Shown here one piece after another: positions 35,801 through 45,800 of a stretch of 64,000 nt of DNA. The first letter of the stretch is position 1, and each line of letters begins with the position of its first letter. Source of the DNA: Caenorhabditis elegans. Lineage: Eukaryota; Nematoda; Chromadorea; Rhabditida; Rhabditidae. The stretch covers positions 124,001-188,000 of the forward strand of contig NC_003283.11 in NCBI RefSeq assembly GCF_000002985.6. Reading direction: 5' to 3'. The notes under the pieces are model-generated. The model saw nothing but the letters and a program-made list of their open reading frames with translations. It had not been told where the DNA came from and searched no databases. A program made the position numbers and the translations under genes.

Positions 35801-38800
35801 TAAAAAAAAAAATCTACATTTTTAATTATGTCCTGTTTGATTGTTTCAATTAAAACAAATTAATTAAAAATGCGAATTTCTAGTTGAAAATGCATGATTT
35901 CCATTTTTTGGAATTGATTTTTATTTGAAAATTCAAAATTTCCACCTATTTTCCTAACAATTCCGGCATTTTTCATGCAATTTTCTGATTTTTTTTCACC
36001 TATTTTCAGTGAAAATTCAGAGAAATAGCCTAATTTGAGTATGAAATTTTGAAAAATTTGTTTTTTTTTTCAATTTTCAAATTCCAAAAAAAAACAACAT
36101 TTTATGCCCTTTTTGATAAAAAATTCAGTCAAAAAAAATTCAGTAAAAATGCGCATTTCTAGTTGAAAATTCGAATTTTCCATCCATTTTTCATGCGATT
36201 TTCTTTTTTTTTCACCGATTTTCATTGAAAATGCTGAGAAAATTAGGAAAAATTCAAGATATTAACAAGCTTATTCAAAAATTTACAAAAAAAAAACCAA
36301 TTTCCAGGACAGCGCCTCCCGTATATTCAAAGATGTGCTCGAAAGTAAAGCTCTCCGCGGAAAAAACAACGAGGCACAGGCGGCCGCGTGCCTATACATT
36401 GCGTGCCGAAAAGACGGCGTTCCCCGTACTTTCAAGGAAATTTGTGCGGTTTCTCGAGTCTCGAAAAAGGAAATTGGACGATGTTTCAAGATTATCGTAC
36501 GGAGTTTGGAGACGAATCTCGAGCAAATTACATCTGCAGATTTTATGTCTCGGTTCTGTGGAAATCTATCGCTACCCAACTCGATTCAGGCGGCAGCCAC
36601 GAGAATTGCAAAATGCGCGGTGGATATGGATTTGGTCGCTGGGTACTTTTTAAGAAATTACGAAAAAAAAAAACAAAATTTTCGATTTTTTTGCTTCAAA
36701 TGACAAAAAAAGGATGTAATGATCGAATAAAACTATAAAAAATTTAATTAAAATTTTCTACATTTTTAATGATCATTAATGAGTTTCTTAAAGGTAGACT
36801 ACGCTCAGTGGGGAAATTGCTTTAAAACATGTCTATGGTACCACAATGACCAAATATCATAGTAAAAAAATTTTAAAAAATTTTTCTAAATTTTATATGA
36901 TTTTTTGAAAATTGAAGAAATCTCGAATTGCATCAAATTTCGATTTGAATTACCGCCAATAGTTCGATGTTCTTGCATTATTTTAACATTTATTTATCAA
37001 TTTTTCTTAATATTGATTTTTCATGTTTTTCTGAGTAATTTTACTGGAAATTTAATGATGTTTTATTAAAAATATTTGAAAACAGAGAAATAACGTTTTC
37101 CAACGACGTTGAGCCTGAAATAATCTTTTAGCGCCCGCTTTTTAATAAAAAAATTACATTTATCTTGAATTTTTCATTACATTTCCAGTAAAATTACTCA
37201 AAAAAAAACATGAAAAATCAATCAAAAATTAGAAAAGTTGATAAATAAAAGTTAAAATAATGCAAGCACCGCTCCATCGAACATCGAACTATTGGCGGTA
37301 ATTCAAATAGAAATTTGGTGCAATTCGAGATTTTTTCAATTTTCAAAAAATCATATAAAATTTAGAAATTTTTTTTACATTTTTTTACTATGATATTTGG
37401 TCATTGTGGTACCATAGGCATGTTTTAAAGCAATTTCACCACTGGCTCTACTCCACCTTTACACGTTGTGGATTTTTTAACAAAAAATCAAAAAAACATG
37501 TTCCAAGAATTAATTCATTCTTAACCATTGCGAGACACGTGGCATTTTTTTGAGTTTTTTTATGGATTTCAGCTGTTTTAAATCAGCTAACTTTCAGCTT
37601 TGTTTCAGTTTTTCTTCAATTTTTTTTTGGATTATCAAAGTTGACAGCATTTTCAAGTAAGACATAAAGAAAAAATTAGAACAACACATTCTGTAATAGA
37701 GGAAAACAACGACAAAGTATGTATATCTTGCGCCAAGAAAAGTCCTCTAACTGACCATTGGGCCCACAACTTTTTTTAAAAATTTATCATTCTGATAATT
37801 AGATGTCTGGTTATAATACTAGCATATTTTTAAAATTTTTCTATGTCTAGTTTTTGAGAAAATGTAGGTAGTTGTGAAAAAATGGTGGTTCCCCTAACAG
37901 GGGAAGGATTTCAAAGAATCCTGAGAAATCTGTTACGTCATAACATATATTTGATAGATGATGATTACAGATAATCACTCCGAAAAATTAGCTGTTTTAG
38001 AGCAAGTTCAACTAAATTACAGCGTTTTAAAGTTGACTAAAATGCGCTTCTTTTGAACATTAAAAGTTTTGATTTTTTGAATTAAAATATGAAGACTTTT
38101 TAGTCAACTTTAAAACGCTGTAATTTAGTTGAACTTGCTCTAAAACAGCTAATTTTTTGGAGTGATTATCTGTAATCATCATCTATCAAATATATGTTAT
38201 GACGTAACAGATTTCTCAGGATTCTTTGAGATCCTTCCCCTGTTAGGGGAACCACCATTTTTTCACAACTACCTACATTTTCTCAAAAACTAGACATAGA
38301 AAAATTTTAAAAATATGCTAGTATTATAACCAGACATCTAATTATCAGAATGATAAATTTTTAAAAAAAGTTGTGGGCCCAATGGTCAGTTAGAGGACTT
38401 TTCTTGGCGCAAGATATACATACTTTGTCGTTGTTTTCCTCTATTACAGAATGTGTTGTTCTAATTTTTTCTTTATGTCTTACTTGAAAATGCTGTCAAC
38501 TTTGATAATCCAAAAAAAAATTGAAGAAAAACTGAAACAAAGCTGAAAGTTAGCTGATTTAAAACAGCTGAAATCCATAAAAAACTCAAAAAAATGCCAC
38601 GCAATGGTTAAGAATGAATTAATTCTTGGAACATGTTTTTTTGATTTTTTGTTAAAAAATCCACACCGTGTTTAAATGACAGAAAAATACCGTAATGATA
38701 GAATGAAACTATAAAAAATTTTATTTTTTTAATTTTTTAAAATGATTTTGCAAAAATTAAAAAGTGAAATAATTTTTTCTTAACTACCACATTATTGCGT

Positions 38801-39350
38801 TTTCGGCAATTATGATAGGTTTTTTTCTTCAATATTTGACCGTTTGTCAACTTTGCCGAAAATTTCATAAATGACGCCACTTTTGCGCGGCAATCCAAAA
38901 ATATTTGCGCGGCAATCCAAAAATTATTATTTCACTTTTAAAAAATCATTGCAAATTTGAAAAAAAAAATCATCATTAGAAAATTTTTTAAGTTTTTAAA
39001 CAGTTCCATTTGGTCATTATGATCTATTTTATGCAAAAAATTCAATTTATTTTATTTTCTAAAAAGAAGAAAACTGGCCAAAATCTGGAGCTAATTTTCG
39101 AAAAATGAAAAAAAAATTCTGTAAAATCGTATATTCCAGCCGTACCCCCATCTCAATTGCCGCCGCCGCAATCTACATGGCATCACAGGCGTCTGCAGAA
39201 AAACGGTCTGCCAAAGAAATTGGTGACGTGGCAGGAGCCGCCGAGATCACCGTGCGTCAGACTTACAAGCTGCTCTACCCGAAGGCACTCGAGCTTTTCC
39301 CAAAAGATTTCCGCTTTGTCACTCCAATCGACGCTCTTCCAAACTCATAA
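32831..39350 (+). CDS. ttb-1: Transcription initiation factor TFIIB
   Basis: Four exons: 32831-32937, 33019-33286, 36308-36642 and 39140-39350, joined in frame to 306 residues. The N-terminal zinc ribbon has ligands C7, H10, C26 and C29 (CPIH...CPACG), with the same spacing as human TFIIB. The B-reader/linker region follows ([20 protein letters not shown]). Two cyclin folds follow: about 105-195 ([33 protein letters not shown]) and 205-295 ([30 protein letters not shown]). TFIIB bridges TBP-promoter DNA and RNA polymerase II and sets the start site. TTTCAG lies 6 bases before the ATG, a likely SL acceptor. Introns 2 (3.0 kb) and 3 (2.5 kb) are unusually long and contain hairpin repeats and fold-backs. 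The start ATG gives MSAPVQCP. Confidence 0.96.
33962..34445. repeat. Tandem repeat with GCGCC/GGCGC hairpins in ttb-1 intron 2
   Basis: About four units of 88-97 bp, each ending in a GC hairpin: GGCTCCGGCGCTG (about 34155), AGCGCCAGCGGCGCT (about 34249), AGCGCCTTCGGCGCT (about 34339) and again about 34427. Each is followed by TCTAAGATTGAAGAAACAT-like sequence. A related leader with GCGCACGACGTGCGC lies at about 33972. The GC hairpins stand out against AT-rich DNA. Confidence 0.85.
34915..35045. repeat. CTACAGTACACCTACCGTTTACCAC minisatellite
   Basis: Units of CCTACAGTACACCTACCGTT and shorter CCTACAGTACCC variants repeat about five times in ttb-1 intron 2. Confidence 0.8.
36790..37462. repeat. 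Fold-back element 1 in ttb-1 intron 3
   Basis: AAATTGCTTTAAAACATGTC and CTATGGTACCACAATGACCA at the left are mirrored at 37380-37462 (TGGTCATTGTGGTACCATAG). Arms are about 300 bp and nearly continuous, centred near 37125. Confidence 0.85.
37461..38671. repeat. Fold-back element 2 in ttb-1 intron 3
   Basis: Very long inverted repeat. The left arm 37461-38043 and right arm 38098-38671 are almost perfect reverse complements; an example is CTAACTGACCATTGGGCCCA and its inverse. The spacer is about 55 bp. The arms differ by only a few bases and one small indel (near 37529 versus 38600), so the structure is young or maintained. No protein or clear target duplication seen. Confidence 0.9.
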
Positions 39351-39514
39351 AAAACCACCAAAGTGTAAGGGATTTTTCTTAAAAGAAAATTAAATCTACA
39401 GTAACCCTACAGCGCCGCCTCTACAGTAACCCCAACTCACTATCCCCTCAGAATTCAAAACTTTACTACGAAGAGCACAACATGCTGAAAATGCGTCTAA
39501 CACAACATAATTGA

Positions 39515-39770
39515 CTCACAAAATATCTCGTAGCAAAAACTACAATAATTATTTAAATGACTACTGTGGTGCTTGTGTCGATTTACGGGCTCGACAGCGA
39601 TATTCCATTTCCGTTTTTTGTGTTTTCTTTATATTTTTCATCGGTTAATAAATGATTTCCGTAAATCGACATCAACGCTACTGTAATAATTTAAATAGTT
39701 ACTGTAGCGCTTAGGGATGTTTTGCGCGTCAAATATGTAGCGCGATACGCATTCTCTGAACTTTGTGTCC
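39515..39770. repeat. Palindromic repeat downstream of ttb-1
   Basis: ACTACAATAATTATTTAAAT...TGTGTCGATTTACGGGCTCG is mirrored by GTAAATCGAC...TACTGTAATAATTTAAATAG and a GCGCGTCAAATATGTAGCGC end. The same family, better preserved, is at 51712-52030. An AATAAA at 39647-39652 inside it could serve as the ttb-1 poly(A) site. Confidence 0.75.
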
Positions 39771-39848
39771 CCGTAATACATAGACTACAAACTGATACAC
39801 TGAGCTCAGGACTCATGAGTAAGAGATTTATATGTAGTGAATAATATC

Positions 39849-39854
39849 TTTATT
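39849..39854 (-). terminator. AATAAA poly(A) signal of the CFAP36-like gene
   Basis: Minus-strand AATAAA 34 bases after the TAA at 39890-39888. Confidence 0.65.
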
Positions 39855-39887
39855 GGAAAAAACAGAAAAATACAAAAAAAAGTGGTT

Positions 39888-42800
39888 TTAATGATGCAAA
39901 GTAAGAATCTGTGTCTTGAGCTTATCACTGATCTCTTTTCGAATCGCCACCGCCTCCTTCTTGTCCTTATCCAGAATCTCACGGGCACGTGCCGCTGTCT
40001 TTGGACGTTCCAGAGACGCATTTTGTTGGATATCCTGGAAATTTCATGATTGTCCAAAAAAGTGTCAATGCTAATTGGCTCACAGTCATTTGCTTGATGC
40101 GTTCCGCATTTTTCATTTGAAGAAGCTTGTCGCGCTGCTCTCGAAGATATTGAGCACGAACTCGAACGTCGGAGCTATTGAGACGGTTCGTATCTACCAA
40201 ATGGGACTGAAATGGTGGAAATTTGGACTCTTTTAAAATTTTGAGTTAGTCCCCTTTTTTGACCTAAAATGGATCAAGATTACCGAATTTCTTCTTAAAT
40301 TTCGCAGATCATAGTTTAGTTTCTGATCGTTCATTTCGCCCGAATGCGTTGTCGTTTAGGCACATTTTAAGTCGGTAGGTATCCAAAAAAGAATGCCTAC
40401 CTACTTAAAATGTGCCGAAATCAACGAATTTAGGCGATATGAATTATCAAAATATGCAATGAGGGGTGATAATTTAATAAAAACTGTATGTCAGCTCCCC
40501 TATGTGAAATTTCAGATTTTTTCAAAAATTTTGATAAGTTTTTTATCAACTCCCCCTTCCCGTTTAAGATCCTTAAACTCACATTAACATCGTTCAAATT
40601 TTTCCTTCTCGGCCCATGATCTATCCCAGGCGACTCTGCTCGCCCGAGCACAACATCTCCGTCGTACTTGTTGCCCCGCAGAGGTCCTATCGGTTTGGGC
40701 GGCTTCGATTCATCATGGGATACAGAACTCTTTCTCTCACGTGGAACACTGTCGTTTCTCTTCGGCGCGTTCTTGTCAACCGAAGAACGACGCGTTGTTG
40801 GTCTCTCGTCTTTATTCTTCTGATTTGGAGTTTTTGCACGGGGCTCGTGGGATCCTCCGGCTGCCTTTCTGCTGGGCGGTCGTGTGGCTGGAGCATTTTC
40901 GTCGGTGGCTTTGCTGCCCTTTCGAGATGATGGGTGACTCGATTTCTTTTCCTCGTGAGGGCTACTTTTCGGACCTACAATGTCTTCTAAGCCGGCATTT
41001 GAGTACTTCCTCTCATTAGCACCCTTTGAAGTTTCCGGTCTCTTTTTGCCCTCCCCATCTTGCTCGGGTTCCATTTGAGTAGTCTTAGAGCTCATTTCTG
41101 GCGACGCTGTCACCGTGGCGATTGACTTTTTCGATGTGGTACCCGGTCGCTTTTTGGTTCCTTCCTCGTCTACCGGAACATCCATCTGTGTCCCATTCGA
41201 GCTCATTTCCGAGTTAGCAGCTACTATGCCTATTGCCTTCTTCACAGAAGTTCCAGGGCGTTCCCTCTTCGATTTTTCGGCTTCATCTGGTGAGGAAGAG
41301 CCCGAAGATTTTTTGGCATCTTCAGATGGAGTTCCTTTTGAAACCGATCGCTTACCAACAGCGGATCCAACACGTTTCGCAGATTTTGGACGGCCGACTG
41401 TTCCGTCTGCATCAGTTCCAGTGTCAACTCCGGACGTCATAGTTCCCGAGGAGACTCCAGTATTGGTCAAAGTACCGACAGAAACACCAGTTGATGATGT
41501 CATGGTTCCTGTGGACTGATCTAGAAATTTGTAGGTGACATCATCAGTACTAGTTGCCGTGTCGATTGCAAACGTGGCTGCCATCATTGCAGCCACTGAT
41601 CTCAGTGGAGCATTGACTCCATCTGTCTGAGTAGATGATGTTCCTTGATTCTGATTCTGATTCTGGGCTCTCTGAAAAATGAAGAATTCTATTGAGAATC
41701 CCAGATTAACTTACCGCTCCCTCATCCAACGCTTGCTGGAGCAGAATCTCTTCCTTCCGAATTTCCTGCTCCAACGCCTCTCGCTGAATTCGGCTATTCT
41801 GTGCCATCATCTCCAGCTCCTCGCTACCCTTCTGCATCGAGTCGTACTCGTCCTTGCTGTGACGGAGCACCGAAATGAGCACATATCGTTCGGTTTCCTC
41901 CGGTGACAGCTTCTTCATGTTGCGCAGAGTTTCACCGTCTTCGAGTTGAAGCACCGAGGGGATCAGACCACACATGAACTCGATCATTTGAAGCGCCTGG
42001 AGCTGAAGCTCGATGTTTTTTCGCATCATCATTGGCACGAAAACGTTGAAGTTCTGTGCGGCGAGAAGTGGCTCGAGGGCTACCTGGAATTTTTGGAAAA
42101 TCGATTAGTTTTTGCTCCGAGGCTATATTTATGCCCATTTCCTCCGGGTCTCGTGTGGAAATGTCAGCTCAGCAAAATTTAATGAATGAAATTTGAATTT
42201 TTGGACTTGCCACCATTCGTAACGAGACCCGAAAAGGACAGAGCATCTCGAGTTGGCATTAGAACGCGTTTTTTTTCACGCAGAAAATATACTGTCAATT
42301 GAAAACGATCCGCCCTCGAACCATGGGTCTCGTTAGGTATTTGGCGGCAAACTTTTCAATTTTTTTCCTGTTTTCAAGCATACAGATTGTTGTGCCGAAA
42401 ATTCATCAGAACCAACGGAAAATTGAAACTATTTGAAATTCCGATTTTGCCGTCAAATACCTAACGAGACCCATGGTTAAGGGGCAGAGTTGGCAGTGGA
42501 GCGCATTTGCACGTCTCCATAATATAGAAATTCTAAATCTTCCAAATTTTAATGGTTTTTTTTTCAGATTTCTCCACGATTTCCTCACCAAAGCGCCATT
42601 CCACACACACCTTCAATTTGAAAAACAAATAATATTTTTCTCTCCGTCTCTCTTGTCTCTCATCTTCTCTCCGTCTCTCTCCTTATCAACTGGTTACCAT
42701 AGTGATTGATATTAGAAATTTCCAGCCGTTTTTCTATTACTTCTCCCTCTGAATAGTGATATCTCATGTGAAGAACCGACATTTTTTTTTTGCTGCTTTA

Positions 42801-45800
42801 TCGGATTTTTTTGTTTTTCTAATCCCCTAATCCTGCTCCTAAGGTCTAATAAATGCACATATTTGGAATTTTTTGTGCAAAAAAATGTTTTAAATATTTT
42901 TTTTTCGGTGGTTTTTCGCCTCTTTTTATATTTATTTTATTTTTAATTCTTTTTTTTTCAAATTTTCAATTTTTTTCTCCTCCCGCAGAACTATGGACAC
43001 AGTCCAAGCGATCATCCAGCAACAAATCGAAGCCGGAACATTTCTGCAATCTGTTCAGCAAGGGCAGCAGACTCAGCAGGATCAAGCTAATTATGGAGAG
43101 GAAGAAGAGTATGAGGACGAGGAGGGAACTTATGTATGGGAAAAAGAGACTTTAGACTGAAATTTTTCTGAAATAATCGAATTTTTCAAACAGTCTTATT
43201 TTTATAAATTGTAATTTTTACAAAAAATGGAAATTTTGAACAAAATTCTATTAAAATCAATTCCTGATTGTAGTTGTCTTAAAATCGACAAAATTATGAA
43301 GATAAAGCTTGAAAATTCGGAATTTTCTGAATTATAAAAATTGAAAAAATGTTTAAAAAGAATTTGAAGTTAACTTTAGAAAAAAAATATTCGAAAAAAA
43401 TTTAAAAACCAAAAACCAAGTTTTTCGGAAATTCAGAAAAATTATAAAAGCCGAAAATTTCAGGAATTTATAAAATGAACATTTCGAAAAATTATGAAAT
43501 TAAAAATTTTTTTTCAAAAAATGTAAAAAAACTTCTGAAAAATCCAATAATGATTTCAACTTTTTCAGCATTTTGGAAAATTGTAAAAGTCTATTTTTTT
43601 TCTGAATTTCCAAAAAATGAACTAAAACAAAACGAAATCAAGAAATTACAAATTTTCGAAAAATTCGAAAACAAATTCCGAAAAAATGACGTTTTCAGAA
43701 CATTTTTTGAAAATTTTTCGAATTTTTGGAAAAAAATCTTTGTTTTAAAATTCAACGATCCCACATTTTTTCGGAAAATTATGAATATTCAAAATTTCTG
43801 AAACAACAGAAAAAAAACAATAAATTCCAAGTTTTCGAAAAATTCACTTACTGTTAAAAATTGAAATTTTTCAGAAAGGAAAACGGAGCAACACACTTCC
43901 GGTATGGGGAAATAAGGTTACAATGAACCTAAACACTTTGGTACTGGAAAACATACGCGAGAGCTACTATTACAAGAATAATCTCGTCGAAATCGACAAT
44001 TTTCAGACGCTAATTGAGCAGATTTTCTATCAGGTAATATTTGACTACAAACTACAACTTTTTTTTCGATGTATCGAAGTGTTTTAGATTTTTCGAAAAC
44101 TAACCAAAAATTTCCGGCATTTATACTTTTTTAATTGAAAAAATATTCCGGAAATTTTAAAGTTTCAGATTTGGTGAATTTTTGGCGTTTTCAAATTTTT
44201 TAAAGTTCAAATTTTCCTGAAATGAACTTAAAAATTGAATTTTCTTGGAATTTTCAAACCCCAAAAGATTTCAAATTTCAATTTTAAAAATCCAAAAAAT
44301 AAATTTAATAAATATTCCAGGTGAAGCACCTCGAACCATGGGAGAAAGGAACTCGTCGGCTTCAAGGAATGACTGGAATGTGTGGAGGAGTCCGTGGAGT
44401 TGGAGCTGGAGGTGTCGTCAGTTCAGCCTACTGCCTTCTCTACAGACTATTCAATTTGAAAATCTCGAGAAAACAGCTGATTAGTATGCTCAATAGCAGA
44501 CAATCGGTTTATATTCGGTGAATAACGGTTTTGATATCAAAAATCAGGAAAATTCGAAAGTTTTGGGATAGAATTCAAATTTTGTCTCTGTACAATCGTT
44601 CATATTTTGTATAATATTTTTAAAAATGCATGCAAAAATCATCAATTTCCGATTTTTTGAAAATTTCAAAAATTAGATTTTTAGTTTATGGGGTTATTCA
44701 AGTAGTATCGGAAAATTAAAAAGTGTAGAAAAATTACGTCACAACTTTATTCAAGTATATAAAAACATGTATTTAAATACATTTGTGACGTCACAAATGT
44801 ATTTAAATACATTTTGCTACATTACTTGAATAACCCCATTATTTGAGTTAAACATAAGAATTTTGTAGTCATAAATAAATTTCTCGAAAAAATATTTTTC
44901 AAAATTATTTTTTTGTTTTCGGCGGTTGAAAATTTTGCCAATTTTTCGAAAAAAAAAATTTCCCCAAAAACGAATAAAAATTTTTTGCACTAAAAAAAGG
45001 ACAATTTCAGACAAATTTGATTTTTTTAATTCTTCGAATCCTGACTTCATTTTATCCATTTCAGGGGTTTCTCTTTCAAAAACAAACCAAAAAATGTAGA
45101 ATTCGTTGAAAAATGTCAACCAAAACTTACTTTCTGTAAATTGTTCAAAAAAACTAATATAAGAAAACTTTTCAACATTTTTAGAATTTTCTTTTTCAGA
45201 AAATGACGAAAACTGTAATTTTCCACATTTTTCGGGAAATTTTATATTCACAATGGGATTTTCTCATCAAAATAAACATAAATAGACCTTTTTTGGTATT
45301 TTTTTAAAGTGAAGCGTTAAACATCTAGATGAGAAAACTCTTCAAAAAATATAGAGTTTTCCTGGAAAAGTTTAAAAAAAACTTTTTTTTCGAAATTTGA
45401 CGAAAAATATGTTTTTTTACGAAAAAAGTATAAATTTAGAAAAAAACACAAGAGATGGATTTTAGAAAATCAAGTTTTTCGGAAATTTTCTTATTTCAGT
45501 GAAGCGATAAATAAAAGTACCAAAAAAGGTCTATTTATGTTTATTTTGATGAGAAAACCCCATTGTGAATATAAAATTTCCCGAAAAATTTGGAAAATTA
45601 CAGTTTTCGTCATTTTCTGAAAAAAAAATCTAAAAATGTTGAAAAGTTTTCTTACATTAGTTTTTTTGAAAAATTTACAAAAATTTAGTTAAATTTACAG
45701 AAAGTACGAATTCTACAATTTTTTGGTTTGTTTTTGAAAGAGAAACCCCTGAAATGGATAAAATGAAGTCAGAATTCGAAAAATTTAAAACAAATCAAAT

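Noticed and set aside
36225..36738. Overlapping plus-strand frames of 116-142 residues near ttb-1 exon 3
   Set aside because: Alternative frames of the same exon; only the TFIIB frame shows cyclin-fold homology and consistent splice phases.
40616..41519. Plus-strand frames of 104-134 residues
   Set aside because: They are antisense to the long CFAP36-like exon 5, whose reading frame is supported by splicing.
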